A DNA stretch of 58,859 nt from CAG-791 sp963650385 (GTDB lineage Bacteria; Bacillota; Clostridia; Lachnospirales; Lachnospiraceae). Positions 8,214-17,669 of this stretch are shown one piece after another (the stretch's first letter is position 1; each line of letters starts with the position of its first letter). Both the position numbers and the translations under genes were made by a program. The DNA lies in contig CAVJLL010000014.1 in assembly GCA_963650385.1 (NCBI GenBank), forward strand, positions 1-58,859, given 5' to 3'. The notes under the pieces are model-generated. The model worked only from the letters and a program-made list of their open reading frames with translations. It was not told where the DNA came from and searched no databases.

Positions 8214-8249
8214 CAGAATTGTAGCATGGTATAAGCGGAGGTGATTCGA

Positions 8250-8831
8250 GTGAACACACTTGCTGAACACAAAAAATTTATCACGACCGCTGAATTGAAG
8301 GATAAAGGCTATTCCTACTACAAGATTAAAAAACTGGAAGAAGATGGCATACTGCTGCGGATAAACCGCAGCACCTATGAGAATCTTAGCTACAAGGGGG
8401 ATGAAAACGATTTTTTCAGTGCAGAAGCCTATGTGCCAGACGGCGTAATATGCCTGCTGAGCGCAGCACGGTATTACGAGCTTACCAGTTTTCTGCCGGA
8501 TACAGTGGATGTGGCGATAGAGCGGAAGAAAAAGGTAAATACGCTGCCGGAATGGCCGGAGATAAAGATTTTTTACTTTAATCCCTCGCGGATGGATATC
8601 GGTGTAACGGAAGTTCGGGATGGTGATAATTGTTTCCATATTTTTGATATCGAAAAAACGGTGGTAGATATCGTTTACTACAGAAATAGGGTCGGAATCG
8701 AGGAAACAACCGAGATACTGAAAAATTATCTGAAGCGCAGGGACAGGAAGATCGACAGACTTTTTGCTTATGCAAAGCTGCTGCGCTGCGAAAAAGTGAT
8801 GAGAACGTATCTGGAGGTGCTTATAGAATGA
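8250..8831 (+). CDS. abiEi: AbiEi-type antitoxin / transcriptional regulator
   Basis: AbiEi is the antitoxin of type IV AbiE systems; its N-terminal winged helix represses the operon and its C-terminal domain counters the toxin. The N-terminal segment FITTAELKDKGYSYYKIKKL followed by GILLRINRSTYE is the typical helix-turn-helix opening, and the later IFDIEKTVVDIVYYRNRVG is the AbiEi C-terminal signature. The GTG at 8250 is chosen because GGAGGTGA lies five bases upstream; a GTG at 8241 would overlap that site. Product 193 aa. It overlaps the next gene by 4 bp (ATGA). The pair is visibly AT-richer than its surroundings, suggesting horizontal acquisition. Confidence 0.85.
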   Translation: MNTLAEHKKFITTAELKDKGYSYYKIKKLEEDGILLRINRSTYENLSYKGDENDFFSAEAYVPDGVICLLSAARYYELTSFLPDTVDVAIERKKKVNTLPEWPEIKIFYFNPSRMDIGVTEVRDGDNCFHIFDIEKTVVDIVYYRNRVGIEETTEILKNYLKRRDRKIDRLFAYAKLLRCEKVMRTYLEVLIE

Positions 8832-9709
8832 ATGCGGACTCGGTAAAGGCGAGGCTAAAGACTTTCGCCGTGAAAAGCGGCTGTACCTTCCAGGAGGCAC
8901 TTGTTTATTATGGATTGGAGCGGACGATTTATCGAATTTCGATATCTCGATATGCAGATCATTTTGTGCTGAAGGGCGGCATTTTCCTGTATGCAATTTT
9001 TGACCGCAGCTATGAGCGGGCAACAACAGACGTGGACTTGCTGGCCCGGAGAATATCCAATAGCGGCAGAGAAATGAAGGATGTATTCAAAAACATTTTC
9101 TCTCAGAATATCGACGATGCGCTTGTGTTTGATACAGATTCCATCACAGTGGATGATATAACAGAATTTAAAGAATATCATGGTCTCCATGTTTCGCTTG
9201 TGGGGTATCTTGATCGAACGAAAATACCGATTGGAATTGATATTGGTTTTGGAGATGTAATCTATCCGGATGCCGTCAAAATGGATTTTCCGGTAATGCT
9301 CGACATGGAAGTGCCGAGAGTTAATGCTTACTCATTGGAGTCCTCCGTTGCTGAAAAGCTGGAGGCGATTATCCATAATGGATACCTTAACAGCAGGTAT
9401 AAGGATTTTTATGACATCTACGTTCTTTCGGAGAAGTACGAATTTTCTTATGAAACGCTTCGGAATGCCGTTGCAGAGACATTTGAGAATCGGAAAACGC
9501 AGATGACAATGGATACGGCGGTCTTTGGAGAGGATTTTCTGAATGATCCAATGCATCTGACGAGGTGGAAGGCATTTTTGAAAAAGAAGAGGGCCCTTAT
9601 TCCGGTATCTATGTCAGACGCAGTGAATCGAATAAAAACGTTTGTTCAACCACTGATTGAAGGAACAGAAAAAACGCGATGGAATCCTGAAAAAGGAGTC
9701 TGGGAATAG
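8828..9709 (+). CDS. abiEii: AbiEii-type nucleotidyltransferase toxin
   Basis: AbiEii toxins are nucleotidyltransferase-fold proteins that arrest growth and can provide phage resistance. The motifs FVLKGGIFLYAIFD (KGG) and RATTDVDLLAR (D-x-D metal site) are both present around residues 47-75, and SLESSVAEKLEAI followed by SRYKDFYDIYVL is the conserved C-terminal part. The protein is 293 aa with no frameshift, so it looks intact. Translation is coupled to the antitoxin by the 4-bp overlap. The function is inferred from family; which molecule it modifies cannot be told here. Confidence 0.87.
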   Translation: MNADSVKARLKTFAVKSGCTFQEALVYYGLERTIYRISISRYADHFVLKGGIFLYAIFDRSYERATTDVDLLARRISNSGREMKDVFKNIFSQNIDDALVFDTDSITVDDITEFKEYHGLHVSLVGYLDRTKIPIGIDIGFGDVIYPDAVKMDFPVMLDMEVPRVNAYSLESSVAEKLEAIIHNGYLNSRYKDFYDIYVLSEKYEFSYETLRNAVAETFENRKTQMTMDTAVFGEDFLNDPMHLTRWKAFLKKKRALIPVSMSDAVNRIKTFVQPLIEGTEKTRWNPEKGVWE

Positions 9710-9765
9710 AGTTTCCGTTTATTCGCCAGCCAGCTTGTGATGAGGCACAAAGGGGGGCTTCTTCC

Positions 9766-9794
9766 TTGCGGGCACGGGCGAGGTCCTGTATAAT
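9766..9794 (+). promoter_or_regulatory. Promoter for the asp23-fakA operon
   Basis: TTGCGG and TATAAT with a 17-bp spacer. The transcript would have a leader of about 135 nt before the start at 9937; no clear structure was noticed in that leader. Confidence 0.65.
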
Positions 9795-9936
9795 GGCAGA
9801 TGATTATGACCGCAGAGCAGCTGGGCGGCCGCATCGTATTTTGGCCGGAAGGGCGGGAAAGGCCCGCAGGCACGAGAGGATGCGCACAGAAATGGCTGCA
9901 GTGCTCTGCAATACGGACAGGAAAGGAGCCTGGAAT

Positions 9937-10299
9937 ATGAAGTCTTCTTCGATGAATACTCATATGGGAAATATCTCCATTGATAATGAGGTAATTGCGC
10001 AGTATGCAGGCAGCGTTGCCGTGGAGTGCTTCGGCATTGTGGGAATGGCCGGCGTCAATGTTCGCGACGGCGTATTCAGCCTGCTTAAAAAGGAATCCAT
10101 GACAAGAGGCATCAGTGTCTCACTGACACCGGAGGGTAAGCTGATCATCGACTTCCACGTGATTGTTTCCTACGGCGTGAACATTCCGACGGTGGCCGAC
10201 AACCTCATCGAGAGCGTCCGGTACAGAGTCGAGGAGTTCACCGGACTTGAGATTGAGAAAATGAACGTCTTTGTTGAAGGCGTGAAAGTCATTGACTGA
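9937..10299 (+). CDS. Asp23/Gls24 family envelope-stress protein (YloU-like)
   Basis: Asp23/Gls24 proteins are small proteins linked to cell-envelope homeostasis, and one paralogue (YloU) is commonly encoded directly before fakA (YloV). The product has 120 residues and the family pattern IDNEVIAQYAGSVAVECFGI, GMAG, then IDFHVIVSYGVNIPTVADNL. The start at 9937 follows GAAAGGAG. The longer frame from 9766 begins on the promoter itself and is not used. Its stop overlaps a possible upstream ATG of fakA, so the two are probably co-translated. Confidence 0.88.
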   Translation: MKSSSMNTHMGNISIDNEVIAQYAGSVAVECFGIVGMAGVNVRDGVFSLLKKESMTRGISVSLTPEGKLIIDFHVIVSYGVNIPTVADNLIESVRYRVEEFTGLEIEKMNVFVEGVKVID

Positions 10300-10316
10300 T
10301 GGGAGGATCGCAGAAC

Positions 10317-12032
10317 GTGAGTACTACTGCCATAGATGTACAGCTCCTCAGGAAGATGTTCCTTTGCGGAGCACAGAATCTGGAGTCGAACAAAGCCTGG
10401 ATTAATGAGCTGAACGTGTTCCCGGTGCCGGACGGCGATACCGGAACCAACATGAGCATGACCGTGATCTCTGCAGCAAGAGAGGTTCTTGAGGCAGAGG
10501 ATCCGGATGACATGAAGAAGGTCTGCAAGGCCATTTCCTCCGGATCGCTTCGCGGGGCACGCGGCAATTCCGGCGTGATTCTGTCCCAGCTCCTGAGAGG
10601 CTACTGCAAGATCGTGCGCGACAGTCACGAGGTCACGGTTCCGCTCTGCGCGGATGCGTTTGACAAGGCGGTCGAGACAGCATACAAGGCAGTCATGAAG
10701 CCGAAGGAGGGCACGATCCTTACCGTTGCCAAGGGCGCAGCAGAAAAGGCAAGAGAGCTGGCAGATGCCGGCATGGAGGATTTCGATGAGTTCCTGCCGC
10801 AGGTGATCGCCTATGCGGAGGAGGTCCTGGCGAAAACACCGGACATGCTGCCGGTATTGAAGCAGGCCGGGGTTGTGGATTCCGGCGGACAGGGCCTCGT
10901 GCAGCTCTTAAAGGGTGCACTCGAGGGCTTCCAGGGCAAAGACTACGACGAGGAGGCACTTCTCCATCCCGGCAAGGGGGCAGAGAGCGAGGAAGAGGAG
11001 ACGGCACCTGCCGGGGAGGACATCCGGTACGGCTATGTGGTTACGTTCCACGAGGTCTTCACCAAGCCCTACAATGACAAGATCGACCGCGATGTAGCCA
11101 ACTATATGAACACCATCGCAGAGCTGATCGTGACGCACCGCGATGAGAAGTCGATGACGGTGCAGCTCCATACCAATGATCCGGGTCTGGTCCTGCAGAA
11201 GGCGCTTTTGTACGGACAGCTGGAGAAGATCTCCATTGCGAACCTCCGCGCCGGCGAGAGCTTTGAGCCGCTGAAAAAGGAGGACCCTGCGCAGAAGGAA
11301 GCCGCTGCAGCAGATGCATCCTCGGCGGAGCCCTCGAAGGAGAGCATGGAGCCGGAGGCGGAGCAGCCGCACAAGGAGATCGGCATGATCGCCGTCTGCG
11401 CAGGCGAGGGCCTTGCGGAGATCTTCCGCGGACTGGGCGTTGACTATGTTATTTCCGGCGGACAGACCATGAATCCGAGCACTGCGGACATTCTGAACGC
11501 GGTGGAGAAGGTGAATGCGGATACCGTATTCATTCTGCCGAACAACAAGAACATCATTCTGGCAGCCAGACAGGCGGCTGAGATTTCCGAGGGCAAAAAG
11601 CTTGTTGTCATCCCGACCAAGACGGTGCCGCAGGGCATCACGGCAGCGATCAACTTTATTCCGGATCAGGATGCAGAGCTGAATGAGCAGACGATGACCG
11701 AGGAAATCGCAAAGGTAAAGAGCGCAGAGGTCACCTATGCTGTCCGCGATACGGTGATTGACGACGTGGAGATTCACGAAGGCAACATTATGACGCTCGG
11801 CGACAGCGGCATTCTGGGCGTCGGCGCTGACAGGAATACCGTGACGCTGGAGGCACTGGAGAAGATGGTCGATGAGACCACGGAGCTGATCAGCATTTAC
11901 TACGGCGAGGAAGCGACGGAGGAAGAGGCAGAGGCCCTTCGCGCTGCAGCCTCGGACAAGTTCCAGGGCATCGATGTGGAGCTGCAGGCAGGCGGACAGC
12001 CGGTGTATTACTACATCATCTCTGCGGAGTAG
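10317..12032 (+). CDS. fakA: Fatty acid kinase FakA (DAK2/YloV family)
   Basis: FakA phosphorylates fatty acids held by a DegV/FakB partner so they can enter phospholipid synthesis. The N-terminal DhaL kinase domain shows NVFPVPDGDTGTNMSMT (Mg-binding Asp around residues 39-41) and RGARGNSGVILSQLLRG. DSGGQGLVQLLKGAL follows, and the C-terminal half carries the GGQTMNPSTADILNAV partner-binding domain. GTG 10317 is preferred because GGGAGG lies ten bases upstream; ATG 10299 overlapping the previous stop is possible. Length is 571 aa. A linker around residues 325-355 is Ala/Glu-rich. A DegV/FakB gene is 2.8 kb downstream. Confidence 0.9.
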   Translation: MSTTAIDVQLLRKMFLCGAQNLESNKAWINELNVFPVPDGDTGTNMSMTVISAAREVLEAEDPDDMKKVCKAISSGSLRGARGNSGVILSQLLRGYCKIVRDSHEVTVPLCADAFDKAVETAYKAVMKPKEGTILTVAKGAAEKARELADAGMEDFDEFLPQVIAYAEEVLAKTPDMLPVLKQAGVVDSGGQGLVQLLKGALEGFQGKDYDEEALLHPGKGAESEEEETAPAGEDIRYGYVVTFHEVFTKPYNDKIDRDVANYMNTIAELIVTHRDEKSMTVQLHTNDPGLVLQKALLYGQLEKISIANLRAGESFEPLKKEDPAQKEAAAADASSAEPSKESMEPEAEQPHKEIGMIAVCAGEGLAEIFRGLGVDYVISGGQTMNPSTADILNAVEKVNADTVFILPNNKNIILAARQAAEISEGKKLVVIPTKTVPQGITAAINFIPDQDAELNEQTMTEEIAKVKSAEVTYAVRDTVIDDVEIHEGNIMTLGDSGILGVGADRNTVTLEALEKMVDETTELISIYYGEEATEEEAEALRAAASDKFQGIDVELQAGGQPVYYYIISAE

Positions 12033-12039
12033 TTTTAAT

Positions 12040-12120
12040 CGCCGGCCGGGCAACAGGGCGGCGGAGAATGTCCGGTTTAAAAAAACGGACAGCTCCGCCA
12101 GGATCCGTCGCCGGCTGGCG
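12040..12120 (-). repeat. Family B repeat, short form (S2)
   Basis: On the - strand CGCCAGCCGGCGAC faces GTTGCCCGGCCGGCG, enclosing GGCGGAGCTGTCCG with CGGACATTCTCCGCC and a T-rich tip. The outer stem has changed on both sides relative to the copy at 2083. The apical domain of the long form is absent. The edge motif GTTACTGC lies at 12124-12131 outside the core. Confidence 0.75.
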
Positions 12121-12141
12121 ATTAGCAGTAACTGCAGAACA

Positions 12142-12185
12142 CATACGGAAAGAGGAGACGGAAATCCGTCTCCTCTTTCCGTATG
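12142..12185. other. Perfect 21-bp inverted repeat upstream of recG
   Basis: Two exact 21-nt arms (CATACGGAAAGAGG... and its complement ...CCTCTTTCCGTATG) are separated by only AA. The palindrome ends 30 bp before the recG start and directly follows a family B repeat. No T-run follows on either side, so it is not a standard intrinsic terminator. Confidence 0.85.
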
Positions 12186-12215
12186 CAGCACAGACAAAAG
12201 AGGGTAACTATACGC

Positions 12216-14270
<2,055 letters not shown>

Positions 14271-14313
14271 GCGTTGCGGAGGAGATGATGGAAGGGACGG
14301 CGCCGGGGATGGA

Positions 14314-14510
14314 GGGTGCGATTTTCTGACGAGCAGTCGGATTCTCATGAAACGAGCGGCTTCGCCAGCCCGACGGGAGCGCATGCGTGTTTGAGTCCAA
14401 GACGCGGGTCGTCCGTAGGATGACCCGCGGACGGACGAGTTTGCGCGGATCGGGCGTCTGGTGAAGAAGCGAGATTCATAGAGAATCCCTGCGAGGAAGT
14501 CATGAGCACC
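14314..14510 (+). repeat. Family C structured repeat, copy C1 (about 197 nt)
   Basis: Matches the reverse complement of 33515-33714 over its full length at roughly 85% identity by eye. Ends pair GGATTCTC with GAGAATCC, then CTTCGCC with GGTGAAG and CCCGA with TCGGG. An inner hairpin is GCGGGTC...GACCCGC. The blocks GAGCGCATGCGTGTTTGAGT and ACGGACGAGTTTGCGCGGAT are unchanged between copies. With the family D element it occupies most of the 544-bp recG-degV gap. Confidence 0.75.
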
Positions 14511-14590
14511 TCCACCTCGGCCGACGTCCCGGGTAGCTGGCGTTTGCAACTTGCAAGGAATTCGAAATCCACGTAAAATCAGTCTGTATG

Positions 14591-14742
14591 GCAACTATTC
14601 AGAGCCAAGCAAATTTGCATAAATGTGCGAGTAATGCTTGCATTAACGAGCTCATTTTTGCAAATTTATTTGGCGAGAACGCCACATGAGCAAAAGGAAA
14701 GCTGCGTAGCAGCGATTTTGCGAATGGGCTCTGAATAGTTAC
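14591..14742 (+). mobile_element. Family D hairpin element (MITE-like, 152 nt)
   Basis: Ends are GCAACTATTCAGAGCC (14591-14606) and GGCTCTGAATAGTTAC (14727-14742), inverted repeats matching at 15 of 16 positions. The 8-mer TCTGTATG flanks both ends exactly (14583-14590, 14743-14750). The ends share CAACTATTCAG/GTAACTATTCAG with family A, but the interior is different: several small hairpins including TAATGC-TT-GCATTA, TGGCG-AGAA-CGCCA and GCTGC-GTA-GCAGC. Only one copy is in the window and no protein is encoded. Confidence 0.85.
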
Positions 14743-14750
14743 TCTGTATG

Positions 14751-14792
14751 TTTGCGCGCCTGCCCCGCAAACAGACACGGCAGGCGCGCAAA
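14751..14792 (+). promoter_or_regulatory. 14-bp inverted repeat in the degV upstream region
   Basis: TTTGCGCGCCTGCC and GGCAGGCGCGCAAA are exact complements around a 14-nt loop. The repeat lies 13 bp before the degV ribosome-binding site and directly abuts the family D target duplication. It could be an mRNA hairpin or an operator; it lacks a T-run. Confidence 0.7.
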
Positions 14793-14814
14793 CAGATACC
14801 ACATGGAGGTCACA

Positions 14815-15687
14815 ATGGCAAAGGTAGCAATTGTAACAGACAGCGGAAGCGGCATCACACTGGCACAGGCCAGAGAAATGGGCGTGGGTCTTGTATCCAT
14901 TCCGTTCATGTTCGGCGATAACGAGAAAACTTATTTTGAAGATATAAATCTGACACGGGACGAATTCTTTGAGCGGCTGAAATCCGGCGAAACGGTACAC
15001 ACCTCGCAGCCCTCACCCGTCGATGTTCTGAAGGTGTGGGATCAGGTGCTCGAGGAAAACGACTCTCTGGTGTACATCCCCATGTCCTCCGGACTGTCCG
15101 GCTCCTGCCAGTCCGCGATGATGCTCTCCGGCGACTACGACGGAAAGGTCGAGGTCGTCAACAACCAGCGCATCTCCGTCACCCAGAAGCGCTCCGTCCA
15201 GGACGCCATGGAAATGGCGGCAAAGGGCTGGACGGCGAAGGAGATCAAGGACAAGCTCGAAGAGGTCCGCTACGAGCAGAGCATTTACATCATGGTTGAC
15301 ACATTGACCTACCTCAAAAGAGGCGGGCGCATCACACCGGCTGCGGCAGCCATCGGAACACTGCTGCGGATCAAGCCCGTGCTGAAGATCTTCGGAGAGC
15401 GCCTGGATGCCTTTGCAAAGGCCAGAACTGAGCAGCAGGCCCGCACGATGATGATCAATGCGATGAAGAACGACTGCGAGAAGCTCTACGGCGGCATGGA
15501 CAACGTGTGGCTGTATTCCGTGGAATCCAGAACGCCGGACTTCGGCGCATGGACGGAGCAGATCCGCGGCGCATTCCCGGGGCACACCGTTGAGGAGGAC
15601 CGGCTTCCTTCGGTCATCAACTGCCACATCGGAGAGGGTGCGCTGGCCATTGCCTGCTCGCGCAAACTCGATATCGAGGAGCATTGA
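14815..15687 (+). CDS. DegV family fatty-acid-binding protein (FakB-like)
   Basis: DegV/FakB proteins bind a single fatty acid and present it to FakA for phosphorylation. The 290-residue product starts MAKVAIVTDSGSGITLAQARE, has the lipid-binding-domain signature VHTSQPSPVDVLKVW, and the later LTYLKRGGRITPAAAAIGT segment typical of the family. The start has GGAGGTC upstream. A longer open frame from 14752 runs through the inverted repeat and is not used. fakA lies 2.8 kb upstream on the same strand, which supports a fatty acid kinase system. Which fatty acid it prefers cannot be read from the sequence. Confidence 0.9.
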   Translation: MAKVAIVTDSGSGITLAQAREMGVGLVSIPFMFGDNEKTYFEDINLTRDEFFERLKSGETVHTSQPSPVDVLKVWDQVLEENDSLVYIPMSSGLSGSCQSAMMLSGDYDGKVEVVNNQRISVTQKRSVQDAMEMAAKGWTAKEIKDKLEEVRYEQSIYIMVDTLTYLKRGGRITPAAAAIGTLLRIKPVLKIFGERLDAFAKARTEQQARTMMINAMKNDCEKLYGGMDNVWLYSVESRTPDFGAWTEQIRGAFPGHTVEEDRLPSVINCHIGEGALAIACSRKLDIEEH

Positions 15688-15728
15688 TGTTCATTGCTGC
15701 ATTATATAGATAAATTTTGAGGATTTAC

Positions 15729-17654
15729 ATGGCAGAAAGTACGCAGTATAACGCCTCCAGCATCCGGGTGCTGGAGGGACTCGAGGCAGTCCGCACAAGA
15801 CCCGGCATGTACATCGGCAGCACGTCCACGAGAGGCTTAAACCACCTGATCTACGAGATCGTGGACAACTCCGTCGACGAGCATCTCGCCGGCTTCTGCG
15901 ACACCATTCACGTCACACTGGAGGCAGACGGCTCCTGCACGGTGGCCGACAATGGGCGGGGCATCCCCATCGATATGCACGAAAAGGGTGTGTCCGCGGA
16001 GCGTGTTGTTTTCACTACGCTCCACGCCGGCGGCAAATTCGACAACAAAGCATACGCAACCTCCGGCGGCCTGCACGGCGTCGGCTCCTCGGTTGTGAAT
16101 GCGCTTTCGGAGCACATGACCGTACAGGTGCGCAAGGGCGGCCTTGTCTATGAAGACCGCTACCGGCAGGGAATTCCGGATCAGGAGCTTGCAGACGGCC
16201 TTCTTCCGGTGGTCGGCAAAGCAAAAACGAGCGGCACCACCATCAATTTCCTCCCGGATCCGACCATCTTCGAGAAGACACGGTTTAAGGAAGAGGACAT
16301 CAAGTCCCGCCTGCACGAAACCACGTATCTGAATCCGAAGCTCACCATTGTCTACGAGGACAAACGGCCGGGCTCCGAGGAGCAGCAGACCTACCACGAG
16401 CCGGACGGCATTGCCGGCTTTGTGCGCGAGCTGAACAAGTCCGACGAGACCGTGACGGACGTTATTTATTTCAGCGGGCAGTATGAGAACATCCAGGTGG
16501 AGTGCGCCTTCCAGTACATCCGTGACTTCCGCGAGGAGATCATGGGCTTCTGCAACAATATTTACAATTCCGAGGGCGGCACGCACCTGACCGGCTTTAA
16601 GACTGCCTTTACGCAGGTGATCAACGGCTACGCAAGGGAGCTGGGAACGCTGAAGGAGAAGGACGTCAACTACACCGGCGCCGACGTCCGAAACGGCATG
16701 ACGGCCGTCATCGCGATCAAGCACCCGGATCCCCGGTTTGAAGGACAGACCAAGACCAAGCTCGACAATCCGGATGCCTCCAAGGCAGTTTCTCAGGTGA
16801 CGACCGACGAAACGACGCACTACTTTGACCGGAACCTCGAGCAGCTCAAGGCCGTCATCGAATGCGCCGAGCGGGCAGCCAGAATCCGCAAGTCCGAGGC
16901 CAAGGCCAAGACGAACATGCTGGTGAAGCCCCGGTTCTCCTTTGACTCCAACGGAAAGCTTTCCAACTGCGAATCCAGGGACGCATCGAAGTGCGAGATC
17001 TTCATCGTCGAGGGTGATTCCGCCGGCGGCTCCGCCAAGATGGCCAGAAACCGCATGTTCCAGGCGATCCTCCCCATCCGAGGCAAGATCCTTAACGTGG
17101 AAAAGGCCTCCATGGACAAGGTACTGGCCAATGCGGAGATCAAGTCCATGATCAACGCCTTCGGATGCGGCTTTTCCGAGGGCTACGGGCAGGACTTTGA
17201 CATTACGAAGCTCCGCTACGACAAGATCATCATCATGGCCGATGCCGACGTGGACGGCGCGCATATTTCGACGCTCCTTCTGACGCTGTTCTACCGGTTC
17301 ATGCCGGATTTGATTTACGAGGGACATGTCTATGTCGCCATGCCGCCTCTGTATAAGGTCGTGCCCAAAAAGAAGGGCGAGGAGGGCGAGTACCTCTACG
17401 ACGATGCGGCGCTGGCAAGGTACCGCAAAACCCATTCCGGCTTTACGCTCCAGCGCTACAAGGGTCTTGGTGAGATGGACCCTGCCCAGCTGTGGGAGAC
17501 GACACTGGACCCTGCAAGGCGGCGCCTGCGCAAGATTCAGATCGATGACGGCCGCATGGCGTCGGAGATGACAGGGCTCTTAATGGGAACCGACGTTCCG
17601 CCCCGGCGCGATTACATCCACGCGCATGCAACCGATGCCGAGCTGGATGTCTGA
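15729..17654 (+). CDS. Type IIA DNA topoisomerase, ATPase subunit (ParE/GyrB-like)
   Basis: This subunit provides the GHKL ATPase and TOPRIM domains of a gyrase or topoisomerase IV. Visible motifs are EIVDNSVDEHLAG, DNGRGIPIDMHEKG, GGLHGVGSSVVNALS, TOPRIM EGDSAGGSAKMARNR and DADVDGAHIS, and the C-terminal QRYKGLGEMDPAQLWETT. From ATG 15729 (AGGA upstream) the length is 641 aa. The partner subunit at 17670 lacks a recognisable GyrA-box, so topoisomerase IV is at least as likely as gyrase. The pair is 15 bp apart and surely co-expressed. No family-specific residue by itself settles ParE versus GyrB. Confidence 0.9.
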   Translation: MAESTQYNASSIRVLEGLEAVRTRPGMYIGSTSTRGLNHLIYEIVDNSVDEHLAGFCDTIHVTLEADGSCTVADNGRGIPIDMHEKGVSAERVVFTTLHAGGKFDNKAYATSGGLHGVGSSVVNALSEHMTVQVRKGGLVYEDRYRQGIPDQELADGLLPVVGKAKTSGTTINFLPDPTIFEKTRFKEEDIKSRLHETTYLNPKLTIVYEDKRPGSEEQQTYHEPDGIAGFVRELNKSDETVTDVIYFSGQYENIQVECAFQYIRDFREEIMGFCNNIYNSEGGTHLTGFKTAFTQVINGYARELGTLKEKDVNYTGADVRNGMTAVIAIKHPDPRFEGQTKTKLDNPDASKAVSQVTTDETTHYFDRNLEQLKAVIECAERAARIRKSEAKAKTNMLVKPRFSFDSNGKLSNCESRDASKCEIFIVEGDSAGGSAKMARNRMFQAILPIRGKILNVEKASMDKVLANAEIKSMINAFGCGFSEGYGQDFDITKLRYDKIIIMADADVDGAHISTLLLTLFYRFMPDLIYEGHVYVAMPPLYKVVPKKKGEEGEYLYDDAALARYRKTHSGFTLQRYKGLGEMDPAQLWETTLDPARRRLRKIQIDDGRMASEMTGLLMGTDVPPRRDYIHAHATDAELDV

Positions 17655-17669
17655 TGATAAGGATTATCT

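Noticed and set aside
8221..8241. TATAAG at 8230-8235 as the -10 box of the abiE operon.
   Set aside because: Transcription would begin at or after the ribosome-binding site GGAGGTGA, leaving the abiEi mRNA without it. The real promoter is probably within or before the inverted repeat.
9711..9735. CGCCAGCC at 9724-9731 after abiEii as another family B end.
   Set aside because: Only eight bases match and no second arm or neighbouring family B sequence follows, so chance is enough to explain it.
14345..14572. A - strand reading frame sharing a peptide (SMNLASSPDARSAQTRPSAG type) with a + strand frame at 33500-33682.
   Set aside because: Both frames lie in the two copies of repeat family C. 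Substitutions between copies follow stem pairing and do not favour synonymous positions, there is no ribosome-binding site, and the frame extends outside the repeat at one side only. I treat it as a translated repeat.
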